Source: Rhizobium sp. G21 (GTDB lineage Bacteria > Pseudomonadota > Alphaproteobacteria > Rhizobiales > Rhizobiaceae). From it: DNA of 64,000 nucleotides. Location: NCBI RefSeq assembly GCF_014158035.1, contig NZ_JACFXW010000001.1, positions 2,675,501 to 2,739,500 on the forward strand, read 5' to 3'. This document shows, in pieces, positions 47,405 to 59,744 of this stretch (the first letter of the stretch is position 1; each line of letters starts with the position of its first letter). The notes beneath the pieces are model-generated. The model was given only the letters and a program-made list of their open reading frames with translations, had not been told where the DNA came from and ran no database searches. A program made the translations under genes and the position numbers.

Positions 47405-48149
47405 TTGCGCAGGCTCGCATTCGTACTTCTCGCCATGGGCGCGTTCGTCCTTGCCGTGTTCGGTCTGCAATGCCGCGCCGGAGAGACCGTGTCTTCGAAA
47501 CCCGTCGGCGTGGTCGAACTTTTCACATCGCAGGGCTGTTCCTCCTGTCCGAAAGCCGATGCGGCCTTTGCGCGGCTGGCGGATCGCCGCGACATCGTCG
47601 CGATCTCCTATCATGTCGATTATTGGAATTATCTGGGCTGGCAGGACACGCTGTCGGCGCGCGAAAACACCGAGCGGCAATATGGCTATAGCAAGAGCTT
47701 CGGCGCGAGCAATGTCTTCACGCCGCAGGTTGTGCTGAACGGCGTGCGCACGGCCAAGACGGGAGGGCTTTCTCACGTCATGACCGATCTCGACGCCCTG
47801 GCGCGGGGCGGTCAGGCGGTCAGCGTGCCCGTTTCGGCCCGGCTTACCCCAGAAACGATGACCATCGCCATCGGCGCGGGCTCCGGCAAGGCGAATGTGG
47901 TGGTCGCCTACTTCAAGCGCAGCACCACGGTCGCGATCGAGAGTGGCGAGAATACCGGCAGAACGCTGCATTACCGCAATGCGGTGACCAAGTTGGAGAC
48001 GGTCGGCGGCATGGGACGGCAAGGCGATGACCTTGAAACTGCCGGCCTCCGTGGGCTCCAAACCCGGCTATGACGGCTGCGCCATTCTGCTCCAGGCGCA
48101 TGACGCCGATGGCAATCCCGGACGAATCTACGGGGCTGCAGCCCTCTAG
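47405..48149 (+). CDS. DUF1223 thioredoxin-like secreted protein (one frame break)
   Basis: About 247 residues. Hydrophobic leader then V-V-E-L-F-T-S-Q-G-C-S-S-C-P-K-A-D, the C-x2-C of DUF1223 proteins, and S-Y-H-V-D-Y-W-N-Y-L-G-W near 75. The frame changes at about 48013 (net one extra or two missing bases in GGCATGGGAC); after it the text continues D-G-K-A-M-T-L-K-L-P-A-S-V-G and ends I-Y-G-A-A-A-L at a TAG. Fold is glutaredoxin/thioredoxin-like, function unknown. TTG start. Confidence 0.82.
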
Positions 48150-48274
48150 CTCGGCGTCGCCATGCGCCAATTGGTCTTGCATTTCCCCGCCTTTCAGGCA
48201 CACTGTCGTCGATCCGTCATGATCACGCGCATCCGACGGAGCTAGACGCAAGGCATTTCGGCGCAAAGGTTTCC

Positions 48275-48661
48275 ATGGCGGATCACACCGAGCAGCAGGG
48301 CTCTTCCGAGCGCAACGGTCCCGCGGTCATCGACCTCAAGGATTATCGAGAAGCGCGCGATCCCGCGCCCGTCACCTTCCATCGCCTCGAACTCAACCAG
48401 ATCCTGCGCATTTATGGACGCATGGTCGGCGAGGGCGAATGGAGAGATTACGCGATCGACTTCTTTCGCGACAAGGCGGTGTTCTCGATCTACAAGCGTT
48501 CCGGCGATGCGCCGCTCTATCAGGTCGAAAAGGTCCCGAAACTCGCCGCCAAGCAAGGAGCGTTCGCGATCGTCAACACGCAGGGCCGCATCCTCAAGCG
48601 GGGTCATGAACTGGCCCAGGTGCTGAAATTCTTCGATAAGGTCCAGAAGCTGCGCGACTGA
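48275..48661 (+). CDS. DUF2794 protein
   Basis: 128 residues, one DUF2794 domain: F-H-R-L-E-L-N-Q-I-L-R-I-Y-G-R-M-V-G-E-G-E-W-R-D-Y-A-I-D near the middle, then R-S-G-D-A-P-L-Y-Q-V-E-K. A family restricted to alphaproteobacteria, function unknown. ATG start. 55 bases before thiN on the same strand. Confidence 0.9.
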   Translation: MADHTEQQGSSERNGPAVIDLKDYREARDPAPVTFHRLELNQILRIYGRMVGEGEWRDYAIDFFRDKAVFSIYKRSGDAPLYQVEKVPKLAAKQGAFAIVNTQGRILKRGHELAQVLKFFDKVQKLRD

Positions 48662-48716
48662 AATTCCTGCCGTCACGCCCTCCCCATGCGGATCGTTTTC
48701 GTCTAAAGCGATCGCC

Positions 48717-49361
48717 ATGACCACATTCGCCATCTTGCTCGGCGGTCGTCTCGTCGCGACCACAAGGCTATCCTCGCAACTTCTCGGCGCGCGCTTCATC
48801 GCCGCCGATGGCGGGATGGCGCATGCCGAGACGCTTGGAGTGACGCCCGAACTCTGGCTCGGCGATTTCGATTCAGCGTCCGAGACGCTTCTCGCCCGGT
48901 TTCCCGAGACGCCGCGGGAGACGCATCCGCCCGACAAATCGCTCACAGACGGCGAGCTGGCCGTCGAGCGGGCGCTTACCCTCGGCGCCCGCCGTCTGAT
49001 CCTCGTCGGCGCCATGGGCGGGGCGCGCACCGATCACGGCGTCGGCCATCTCCTGCATGCCGTGGCGCTCGCCGAACGCGGCGTCGAGGTCATGCTGACG
49101 TCGGGCGACGAAGAAGGCTATCCGCTGCTGGCGGGCGAGGTCAGTCTCGACCTTCCTTCCGGCAGCCTGTTTTCGATCATGGGATTTTCCGATCTGACTC
49201 GCTTGTCGATCGACAACGCGCGGTATCCGCTCGACGATTTTCACCTTCCTTTCGGTTCTTCACGCACGCTGTCCAACGTCGCGGAAGGACCGATCACCCT
49301 GAAGCTCGGCAGCGGCCGGGCCGTGACGCTTGCGCGTCCCTATGACATGACCGGAGTGTGA
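48717..49361 (+). CDS. thiN: Thiamine pyrophosphokinase
   Basis: Transfers pyrophosphate from ATP to thiamine. 214 residues with A-A-D-G-G-M-A-H near residue 29, W-L-G-D-F-D-S near 47, D-K-S-L-T-D-G-E-L-A near 72 and G-A-M-G-G-A-R-T-D-H near 99; all are conserved catalytic or metal-binding elements. ATG start. Three bases separate its stop from the ABC-F gene. The only other thiamine-related gene in the window is the doubtful ThiE-like one. Confidence 0.93.
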   Translation: MTTFAILLGGRLVATTRLSSQLLGARFIAADGGMAHAETLGVTPELWLGDFDSASETLLARFPETPRETHPPDKSLTDGELAVERALTLGARRLILVGAMGGARTDHGVGHLLHAVALAERGVEVMLTSGDEEGYPLLAGEVSLDLPSGSLFSIMGFSDLTRLSIDNARYPLDDFHLPFGSSRTLSNVAEGPITLKLGSGRAVTLARPYDMTGV

Positions 49362-49364
49362 CCC

Positions 49365-51193
49365 TTGGCCCCGCCCATTCTCAAGCTTGACGACATTCAC
49401 CTGAGCTTCGGCGGCGCGCCGCTTCTGAACGGCGTCAGCTTCCAGCTCGAACCCGGCGAGCGCGTCTGCCTGGTCGGTCGCAATGGTTCGGGCAAATCGA
49501 CGCTGCTCAAGATGGCCGCCAGCCTGGTCGAGCCGCAATCGGGCGAGGTGTTTCGCCATCCGGCCTCGACGGTTCGTTATCTGCATCAGGCGCCGGATTT
49601 CGAGGGCTACGCCACGATCGAAGCCTATGCCGCCGCAGGTCTAGGCCCCTCCGACGATCCCTATCGCGTCACCTATCTTCTTGAGCATCTCGGTCTCGAC
49701 GGCGCATCGAGCCCCGCCAATCTCTCGGGCGGCGAAGCCCGTCGCGCCGCGCTCGCCCGGGTCATGGCGCCGGAACCCGATATTCTCCTGCTCGACGAGC
49801 CGACCAACCATCTCGACCTGCCGACCATCGAATGGCTGGAAGGCGAGTTGATGAAGACCAAGAGCGCGCTGATCCTGATCTCCCACGACCGGCGCTTTCT
49901 CGAAAAAGTCTCAACCGCCACCATCTGGCTCGATCGCGGCGTCGCCAGGAGGCTCGATCGCGGCTTCGGCCATTTCGAAGCCTGGCGCGACAAAGTGCTC
50001 GAAGAAGAGGAAATGGAGCAGCACAAGCTCGGCAAGGCCATCGAACGCGAAGAGCACTGGTTGCGCTATGGCGTCACCGCCCGACGCAAGCGCAATATGC
50101 GCCGGCTCGGCGAATTGCAGGACATGCGCCATCGTCACCGCAGTCACAAAGGCGCGGTCGGCTCGGTGCAGGCGACCGTCTCCGAAGGACGCGAAAGCGG
50201 AAAGCTGGTGATCGAGGCCGACAAGATCACCAAGAGCTATGGCGACCGCGCGATCGTCGCGCCGTTTTCGCTGCGTGTGCATCGCGGCGATTGCATCGGT
50301 CTCGTTGGCCCCAACGGCGCGGGAAAGACCACGCTGCTCAAGATGCTCACCGGACAGCTCGAGCCGGATTCTGGAACGATCAAGCTCGGCACCAATCTCG
50401 ACATCGCCACGCTCGACCAGAAACGCGAAGATCTCGACCTCACCGACACGCTCGCCAATTACCTGACCGATGGTCGCGGCGAAAATCTGCTGGTCAACGG
50501 CGTCCAGCGGCACGTCACAGGTTATATGAAGGAGTTCCTGTTCCAGCCGGAGCAGGCGCGTACGCCGATCCTCAATCTGTCGGGGGCGAGCGGGCCAGAC
50601 TTATCATGGCGCGCATTCTCGCCCGGCCGTCCAACCTGCTGATCCTCGACGAGCCGACCAACGATCTCGACATCGAAACGCTGGATCTGTTGCAGGAGGT
50701 CGTCTCCGGCTATCAGGGCACGGTCATCCTCGTCAGCCACGACCGCGACTTCCTCGACCGCACGGTGACTTCGACCATCGCGCCCGCCGATCCCGAAAAC
50801 CCTGATGGTCGCTGGATCGAATATGCCGGCGGCTATTCCGACATGCTGACGCAACGCAAGGGCCAGGCCGACGAGCGCCGGAGGGTCGAAAAGGAAAAAG
50901 CCGCCCAGGCGAAAGCCGACGCGCCGGCCGCCTCGTCCGACGTCGGCAGGAACAAGGGAAAGCTGTCCTTCAAGCAGAAATTCGCGATCGAGAACCTGCC
51001 CAAGCAGATGGCGGCCAAGGAAGCCGAGATCGCCGCCTTCGAGACGAAAATGGCCGATCCCAATCTGTTTGCGCGCGATCCCGACGGCTTCTCCAAGATC
51101 GCCGCGCGGCTGGAAAAGGCGCGCGACGAGGTCGCCCGCATGGAAGAAGAGTGGCTGGAGCTCGAAATTCTTCGCGAGGAGCTCGAAGGCTGA
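49365..51193 (+). CDS. ABC-F family ATPase, Uup-like (one frameshift)
   Basis: Soluble tandem ATPase acting on ribosomes rather than in transport. 609 residues when repaired: first Walker A G-R-N-G-S-G-K-S near 38 and L-S-G-G-E-A-R-R, interdomain linker with E-E-H-W-L-R-Y-G-V-T-A-R-R-K-R-N-M-R-R, second G-P-N-G-A-G-K-T near 312, and a C-terminal coiled coil (K-Q-K-F-A-I-E-N-L-P-K to E-L-E-I-L-R-E-E-L) typical of Uup. One G is missing from the run at 50582-50586, restoring L-S-G-G-E-R-A-R-L-I-M-A-R. TTG start, three bases after thiN. Confidence 0.93.
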
Positions 51194-51288
51194 TGACGGG
51201 GCAGAGCTGCGCCGGCGAAGCGCGGCGAAACGGATAAATTACGCCGGACCTGTTTTCATTGCCGGTCCGGATGTGCCATTTCACGGCT

Positions 51289-53500
51289 ATGGCAAGAGAT
51301 TCGCTCGACGACCTGTTCGGAGACAGACCGCAGCCGAAAGTGGCGGCGGTCATGGCGCCTTTGCCGACCCCGAAGCCTTATTCCTACGCGGTGCCCGAGG
51401 GCATGCATGTCGAGCCGGGCTCGATCGTGCAGATCCCGCTCGGGCCGCGCCAGGTGTTCGGCGTGGTCTGGGACGGCGAACCATCCGACAAGATCGATCC
51501 GAAGAAACTGAAGCCGATCACCGCCGTTTTCGATTGCCCGCCGCTGACGACAGACATGCGGCAGTTCATCGACTGGGTCGCGAGCTACACGCTGTCGCCG
51601 CCGGGGCTGGTGGCGCGAATGGCGTTGCGCGCGCCCGCCGCCTTCGATCCCGAGCCCATGGTGGAAGGGCTTCGGCTCACCGACAGCCGGCCGGAGCGGT
51701 TGACCCCTGCGCGCGGTCGCGTGATCGCGCTCGCCGGGGAGGCTCCCGCCTGGACGCGGTCTGGTCTGGCGCATGCCGCCGGGGTCTCGTCTTCCGTCAT
51801 CGACGGCTTGACCAAACAGGGCGTGTTCGAGCCGGTGTTTCTTCCGCCGCCGCCGGTGACGGCCGAGCCGGACGCCGATTACGCCCAGGCCAAGCTGGAG
51901 GCCGATCAGCGCGCAGGCGCCGACCAGCTGATCGCCTCGGTGCAGCGGGGCGAATTCAACGTCACGCTCATCGACGGCGTCACCGGATCGGGCAAAACCG
52001 AGGTCTATTTCGAGGCGATCGCCGAGGCGATCCGCCAGGGCAAGCAGGCGCTGATCCTGCTGCCGGAAATCGCGCTCACGCCCGCCTTTCTCGAACGGTT
52101 TCAGGATCGCTTCGGCGCCAAACCCGCCGAATGGCATTCGGATCTGCCGCCGCGCATGCGCGAGCGCGTCTGGCGCCAGGCGGCCGAGGGCAGGGTGAGG
52201 GTCGTCGCCGGCGCACGCTCGGCGCTTTTCCTTCCGTTCGAGAATCTCGGCCTGATCATCGTCGATGAAGAGCATGATCCCGCCTACAAACAGGAAGACC
52301 GCGTCTTCTATAATGCGCGCGACATGGCGGTGGTGCGCGGCCGCATCGGAGGTTTCCCCGTGGTGCTGGCGTCTGCGACGCCCTCGGTCGAAAGCCGGGT
52401 CAACGCCGATCAGGGACGGTATGAGAAAGTGCACCTTCCCGGGCGTTTCGGCGGCGCGGCGCTGCCGGATCTTCATCTCGTCGACATGCGTCGCCATCCG
52501 CCGGCGCGGCGGCGGCTTTCTGTCGCCGATCATGCTGAAGGGCATGGCCAAGACCCTGGAGCGCGGCGAGCAATCGCTGCTCTTCCTCAATCGCCGCGGC
52601 TATGCGCCGCTGACGCTCTGCCGGGTCTGCGGCCATCGCTTCCAGTGTCCGAATTGTTCCGCCTGGCTGGTCGAACATCGCTTTCGCGGCGTTCTGCAGT
52701 GCCACCATTGTGGCCACAACGAGAAGAGCCCGGACGCCTGCCCGGAATGCGGCGCGCTCGATCATCTCGCGGCCTGCGGCCCCGGCGTCGAGCGCATCGC
52801 CGAGGAGGTGGAGAAGAGCTTTCCCGAAAGCCGCATCATCGTGCTCTCGTCGGATATGGCCGGCGGGGTGAAACGGCTGAGGCTGGAGCTGGAGGCGATC
52901 GCCAAGGGCGACGCCGACATCGTCATCGGCACGCAACTGGTCGCTAAAGGCCACAACTTTCCGAAAATGACGCTGGTCGGCATCGTCGACGCCGATCTCG
53001 GTCTCGCCAATGGCGATCCGCGCGCCGCCGAGCGGACATTCCAGCTTCTGTCGCAAGTCACCGGCCGCGCCGGTCGCAGCGGGCTTCAGAGCCGGGGCCT
53101 GATCCAGACCTATCAGCCCGGCCATCCGGTGATGCAGGCCATCGTGTCGGGCGACTCCGAAGCCTTTTACGAACGCGAGATTCTCGAGCGGGAAAAGGCG
53201 CTGATGCCGCCCTTCGGACGGCTCGCCTCGATCATCGTTTCCGCCGACAGCCGCAACGACGCAGAAGCCCATGCCCGAAGCCTCCGGCAGGCCGCTCCGC
53301 AGATGTCGGGCTTGAGCGTGCTGGGGCCGGCTGAAGCGCCGCTGGCCCTGGTGCGCGGGCGTCACCGGTTCCGTCTGCTGATCCATGGCCGGCGCGGATC
53401 GGACATGCAGGCCTTTGTGCGCGCCATGGTCGAGCAGGGACCGAAGGAGCGCGGCTCCGTGCAGGTGCAACTGGATATCGATCCGCAGAGCTTTCTCTGA
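51289..53500 (+). CDS. priA: Primosomal protein N', replication restart helicase (one frame break)
   Basis: About 736 residues from M-A-R-D-S-L-D-D-L-F-G. DNA-binding N-terminal region, then Walker A G-V-T-G-S-G-K-T-E-V-Y near 230, D-E-E-H-D near 322, and the zinc domain C-R-V-C-G-H-R-F-Q-C-P-N-C plus C-H-H-C-G and A-C-P-E-C, all eight cysteines present. The frame moves by net one extra base within the GCGGCGGCGG repeat at about 52505-52515; afterwards G-G-F-L-S-P-I-M-L-K-G-M. Restarts stalled forks. The frame is open upstream of the chosen ATG. Confidence 0.95.
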
Positions 53501-53602
53501 TCGCCTCTTCATCCAGAGGCGAAAGTCACAGCATTCTCGTTCGGCCCGATTCTCAGCGGCTGTCGCCTATGCCATAAGGAGCGAAGCAGCAGAGAGGCGT
53601 AT

Positions 53603-54399
53603 ATGGAATTCTCCCTCCCCGAATTTCCCGCGACCCCCGTCGGACAGGCGGCCTTCGTTTCGGCCGCTCTCGCGCTCGCTTTCGGACTCCTCTACCTGAT
53701 CATCCCGCAACGCATGGGCCGCCTGATCGGGCTGCAGTCGGGTCGGGTCGGCGCGATCGGCGAGCTGCGCCCGGCCGGAGGATTTCTGGCCGGCATCGCC
53801 GCCGCGACCTTGCTTCTCGATCAACCCATTCTCTACGCAGCGCTGGGGTTGTCGCTCGGCCTCGGCGCTTTCGGCAGGCTCTTGTCGCTGATGTCCGATC
53901 AGGCGGCGAGCCTCGTCAATATCGTCATGCTCGTTTTGCAGGCCATTATGGCCGGGGCGCTTGCGGCGCGACTTCCGGAAGCTCTCGCGGAAGCCGGAGC
54001 CTTTTATGGCCGGTCGAGTTCCAGACGCAACTGTCGGCTTACGCCTATGCAGCTCTCGCATTCGCCGGCCTCGTCATCATGTTCATGCCCAGGGTGAGCG
54101 CCCGCGCTGCCGGTCTGGCCTTCCTCGCACAGGCCGGTCATGGCCCGATCCGCTCGGCAGGCGGAATTCTTCTCGCGCTTGGTCTTCTGGGAATCTATGT
54201 CGCAGGACTGACTGAAAGCCTTTACGTCGCCCATCTGTTTCTGGCCATGGGAATGGTCGCGGCGCTGATCGTCTCGGGTGTCGGTCGGATCGCAGCGCTG
54301 ACGCTCAATCGTGGCAACTATCCGTTTTCGTTGATTATTCTCGTTCTGTCCTTGCTGGCTGCGGCGGCGCTTGCCTGGGGCTTCGCGGGGATGATTTGA
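53603..54399 (+). CDS. DUF4345-like membrane protein (one frameshift)
   Basis: About 265 residues after adding one T at about 54008 (A-F-Y-W-P-V-E-F-Q-T-Q-L). Eight hydrophobic segments in two halves of four helices; the first half carries R-M-G-R-L-I-G-L with G-E-L-R-P-A-G-G-F-L-A-G, and the second half M-V-A-A-L-I-V-S-G-V-G-R. The two halves look like tandem DUF4345-like units. No function known. ATG after AGAGAGGC. Monocistronic, between priA and the ATP synthase operon. Confidence 0.75.
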
Positions 54400-54663
54400 G
54401 GCCGGTCCGAGGCTTCAAAGGGAAAAAAATTCCAACGCAGAGGCCAAACGCTCCGTAAATTGGCAAATAAATGCGATTCTGCCGCGATTGGCCGCAACAT
54501 CCTGTGTTGCGAGTCCTGTGGAGCTATGCTAGATGGCTTGCGAGTTTTTGGGGAGTTGAGCGTCTGCGCTCAGGGAAATTCCGAAAATAATGCAACATTT
54601 TCAGGTTCTTGGATTCGGTGCGCCGGGCCCATGAGCCTGAAGAGAAATAGGGAAACTCGGCGC

Positions 54664-55224
54664 GTGGCAGAGTCATCGCAAATCGTGTCTGGCGTGGCAG
54701 AACGTTATGCCTCGTCCCTCTTCGAACTGGCGCTGGAGCAGAACGCCGCGGGCGACGTCGCCAGCGCGCTCGATCGCTTCCAGGCGCTTCTGGATGAGTC
54801 GGAGGATCTGCGCCGTCTCGTGACGAGCCCGGTGTTCGGCGCCGACGAGCAGCTGCGCGCGATCTCCGCCATTCTCGACAAGGCCGGCATCGGCGGTCTC
54901 GCGGGCAACCTGATCAAGGTCGCGGCGTCGAACCGCCGCCTGTTCGCCGTGCCCGGCATGATCCGCGGCTATCGCACCATCTACGCCCGCCATCGCGGCG
55001 AGGCAGTCGCCGAAGTGACTTCGGCCCATGCTCTGACATCCGAGCAGGAACAAGAATTGAAGGCGGCGTTGAAGAGCGTCACCGGAAAAGACGTGGCGAT
55101 CAATGTTGCCGTGGACCCTTCTCTCCTTGGCGGCCTGATCGTCAAGCTCGGTTCGCGTCAGATCGACACCTCGCTTCGCACCAAACTTTCTACCCTTAAG
55201 CTTTCACTGAAAGAGGTTGGCTGA
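54664..55224 (+). CDS. atpH: F1 ATP synthase delta subunit
   Basis: Peripheral-stalk subunit joining F1 to b. 186 residues from the GTG at 54664 ([22 protein letters not shown]), start chosen because the S-G-V-A-E-R-Y-A block is near the N-terminus in relatives. C-terminal [15 protein letters not shown] signature intact. TGA overlaps the atpA ATG by one base. First gene of atpHAGDC; the F0 genes are elsewhere, as in other rhizobia. Confidence 0.95.
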   Translation: MAESSQIVSGVAERYASSLFELALEQNAAGDVASALDRFQALLDESEDLRRLVTSPVFGADEQLRAISAILDKAGIGGLAGNLIKVAASNRRLFAVPGMIRGYRTIYARHRGEAVAEVTSAHALTSEQEQELKAALKSVTGKDVAINVAVDPSLLGGLIVKLGSRQIDTSLRTKLSTLKLSLKEVG

Positions 55225-56754
55225 TGGATATCCGCGCCGCGGAAATTTCCGCAATTCTCAAGGACCAGATCAAGAATTTCGGCAAGGAGGCTGAAGTCTC
55301 CGAAGTGGGTCAGGTGTTGTCCGTCGGTGACGGCATCGCCCGCGTCTATGGTCTGGACAATGTTCAGGCCGGCGAAATGGTCGAATTCCCCGGTGGAATT
55401 CGCGGTATGGCCCTCAACCTCGAATCCGACAATGTCGGCGTGGTTATCTTCGGCTCCGACCGTGACATCAAGGAAGGCGACACCGTCAAGCGCACCGGCG
55501 CCATCGTCGACGTTCCCGTCGGTCCGGAACTGCTCGGCCGCGTCGTCGACGCCCTCGGCAACCCGATCGACGGCAAGGGCCCGATCAATGCGACGCGCCG
55601 TTCGCGCGTCGACATCAAGGCTCCGGGCATCATTCCGCGCAAGTCGGTCCATGAGCCGATGTCGACCGGCCTCAAGGCCATCGATGCGCTCATCCCGGTC
55701 GGCCGCGGCCAGCGCGAACTCGTGATCGGCGACCGCCAGACCGGCAAGACCGCCATCATTCTCGACACGTTCCTGAACCAGAAGCCGATCCACGACAACG
55801 GCCCGGACAACGACAAGCTGTTCTGCGTCTACGTCGCCGTCGGCCAGAAGCGTTCGACCGTCGCACAATTCGTCAAGGTTCTCGAAGAGCGCGGCGCGCT
55901 GAAATATTCGATCGTGATCGCGGCGACCGCGTCCGATCCGGCGCCGATGCAGTATCTCGCACCGTTCGCGGGCTGCGCCATGGGCGAATATTTCCGCGAC
56001 AACGGCCAGCACGCCCTGATCGCTTACGACGACCTGTCCAAGCAGGCCGTGTCCTATCGCCAGATGTCGCTGCTTCTGCGCCGCCCGCCGGGCCGCGAAG
56101 CCTATCCGGGCGACGTCTTCTATCTGCACTCGCGTCTGCTCGAACGCGCCGCCAAGCTCTCCGACGAGCGCGGCTCCGGTTCGCTGACGGCTCTGCCGGT
56201 CATCGAGACCCAGGGCAACGACGTGTCGGCCTTCATCCCGACCAACGTGATCTCGATCACCGACGGCCAGATCTTCCTCGAAACCGACCTGTTCTATCAG
56301 GGCATCCGTCCGGCCGTGAACGTCGGCCTGTCGGTGTCGCGCGTCGGTTCGTCGGCCCAGATCAAGGCGATGAAGCAGGTTGCCGGTTCGATCAAGGGTG
56401 AACTCGCCCAGTATCGCGAAATGGCCGCCTTCGCTCAGTTCGGCTCTGACCTCGACGCCGCCACGCAGCGCCTGCTCAACCGCGGCGCCCGCCTGACGGA
56501 GCTGCTTCAAGCAGCCGCAGTTCTCTCCGCTCAAGACGGAAGAACAGGTTGCGGTGATTTTCGCCGGCGTCAACGGTTACCTCGACAAGCTCACCGTGGC
56601 TCAGGTCGGCAAGTTCGAGCAGGGTCTGCTCGGCTACCTCCGCACCGAAGGCAAGGCGATCCTCGATGCGATCCGCACCGACAAGCAGATCACCGACGAC
56701 ACCAAGGGCAAGCTGAAGGCCGCTCTCGACAGCTTCTCCAAGACGTTCGCCTGA
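55224..56754 (+). CDS. atpA: F1 ATP synthase alpha subunit (one frame break)
   Basis: Non-catalytic nucleotide-binding subunit; 509 residues when repaired, the standard length. P-loop G-D-R-Q-T-G-K-T near 170, [18 protein letters not shown] near 283 and the arginine finger in S-V-S-R-V-G-S near 372. An extra T at about 56506-56507 (CTTCAAG for CTCAAG) breaks the frame; without it [16 protein letters not shown]. The C-terminal 85 residues continue normally. An insertion in an essential gene, so an assembly error. Confidence 0.97.
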
Positions 56755-56779
56755 TCGGACAAGCTGGGACGGAGAACCA

Positions 56780-57664
56780 ATGGCTTCCCTCAAGGACCTG
56801 AAAAACCGGATCGCTTCCGTCAAGGCGACGCAGAAGATCACCAAGGCGATGAAAATGGTCGCCGCGGCGAAGCTTCGGCGCGCCCAGGAAGCGGCCGAGG
56901 CCGCTCGGCCCTATTCACAGCGCATGGGCGCCGTCATGGCGAACATCGTCAGCGCTGTGGGCGGGGACGCCGACGCGCCGCGCCTGATGACCGGCACCGG
57001 ATCCGACAAGACCCATCTGCTGGTCGTCTGCACCGCCGAACGCGGTCTGTGCGGCGGCTTCAACTCGCAGATCGCGCGTTTCGCGCGCGATCACGCCCGC
57101 CGCCTTCTGAACGAAGGCAAGACGGTGAAGATCATCACCGTCGGCAAGAAGGGCAACGACATCCTGCGCCGTGAATTCGCGAGCCTGATCATCGACCGCG
57201 TCGAACTTCGCGACGTCAAGAAGGTCGGCTACGAGAACGCCGAGGCCATCAGCCGCAAGGTGATGAGCCTGTTCGACAAGGGCGAATTCGACGTCTGCAC
57301 ACTGTTCTATTCCGAGTTCAAGTCGGTGATCTCGCAGATCCCGACCGCTCTGCAGCTCATCCCGGCCGTCGCGCCGGCGGTGGCCGCGGCGGACACGACC
57401 TCGGCGTCGGCAGTTTACGATTACGAGCCGGACGCAGGCGCCATCCTCGGCGATCTCATCCCGCGCGCCATCACCGTGCAGATCTTCCGGGCTCTGCTCG
57501 AGAATGTCGCCGGCGAAATGGGCGCCAAGATGAGCGCTATGGACAACGCCACGCGCAACGCCGGTGAGATGATCAACAAACTGACGCTCAGCTACAACCG
57601 CCAGCGTCAGGCGAAAATCACCACCGAACTGATCGAAATCATCGCAGGCGCGGAAGCGCTCTGA
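56780..57664 (+). CDS. atpG: F1 ATP synthase gamma subunit
   Basis: Central rotor shaft, 294 residues. N-terminal helix [28 protein letters not shown] signature (split here for brevity) and C-terminal [20 protein letters not shown]. Conserved [10 protein letters not shown] near 86. ATG after GGAGAAC, 25 bases downstream of atpA. Confidence 0.97.
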   Translation: MASLKDLKNRIASVKATQKITKAMKMVAAAKLRRAQEAAEAARPYSQRMGAVMANIVSAVGGDADAPRLMTGTGSDKTHLLVVCTAERGLCGGFNSQIARFARDHARRLLNEGKTVKIITVGKKGNDILRREFASLIIDRVELRDVKKVGYENAEAISRKVMSLFDKGEFDVCTLFYSEFKSVISQIPTALQLIPAVAPAVAAADTTSASAVYDYEPDAGAILGDLIPRAITVQIFRALLENVAGEMGAKMSAMDNATRNAGEMINKLTLSYNRQRQAKITTELIEIIAGAEAL

Positions 57665-59140
<1,476 letters not shown>

Positions 59141-59197
59141 TAATCTCTGGCGCGGTCTTCCGGCCGCGCCGTCTCCGACACGAAAGAGTGAGTGATC

Positions 59198-59599
59198 ATG
59201 GCTGATAGCTTCAGTTTCGAACTTGTCTCTCCGGAGCGCCTGCTCATGTCGGCAAGCGCGACCGAAGTGGTCCTTCCGGCGACCGAAGGCGAAATGGCGG
59301 TGATGGCCAATCACGCGCCTTTCATGACGACGATCCGCCCCGGCGTGGTCACCGTCAAGGAAGCCTCCGGACAGACCCAGAAATTCGTGGTGTTCGGCGG
59401 CTTCGCCGACATCGTGCCGTCGGGCTGCACCCTGCTTGCCGAATCGGCGCTGCCGGTCAGCGAATTCCGCAAGGATCAGTTGGCCAAGCGGATAGAAGTC
59501 GCGCAGGCCGATCTCGCCAGCGCCCCGGACGATGAGGCCCGCACACGGATTTCTCAGCTGATCGCGGACCTCGACAGCCTGTCGTCGGTCGCGGCCTGA
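59198..59599 (+). CDS. atpC: F1 ATP synthase epsilon subunit
   Basis: 133 residues from M-A-D-S-F-S-F-E-L-V-S-P-E. Beta-sandwich motif P-A-T-E-G-E-M-A-V-M-A-N-H-A-P near 30, followed by a helical C-terminal hairpin that acts as a brake on the enzyme. A GTG two codons upstream is possible; the ATG has GAGTGA before it. Last gene of the operon, followed by an intrinsic terminator. Confidence 0.95.
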   Translation: MADSFSFELVSPERLLMSASATEVVLPATEGEMAVMANHAPFMTTIRPGVVTVKEASGQTQKFVVFGGFADIVPSGCTLLAESALPVSEFRKDQLAKRIEVAQADLASAPDDEARTRISQLIADLDSLSSVAA

Positions 59600-59624
59600 G
59601 AGCCGGGTTTCCGATAGAGACTTT

Positions 59625-59655
59625 GAACCCGGCGGAGACGCCGGGTTTTTCTTTT
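59625..59655 (+). terminator. Rho-independent terminator of atpHAGDC
   Basis: GAACCCGGCG-GAGA-CGCCGGGTTTTT stem-loop followed by CTTTT, 25 bases after the atpC stop. Confidence 0.92.
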
Positions 59656-59684
59656 CCGCCATGCGCCGCGGATCGTTCGGGCGC

Positions 59685-59717
59685 AAACAAAACGGGCGGC
59701 CCTCAGGGCCGCCCGTT
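59685..59717 (-). terminator. Rho-independent terminator of leuC
   Basis: Minus-strand stem AACGGGCGGCC / GGCCGCCCGTT (11 bp) with a 5-base loop and TTGTTT after it. It faces the atp terminator across 30 bases. Confidence 0.9.
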
Positions 59718-59744
59718 CGTTTGAGAGCGCTCGGCGAGGCCGGA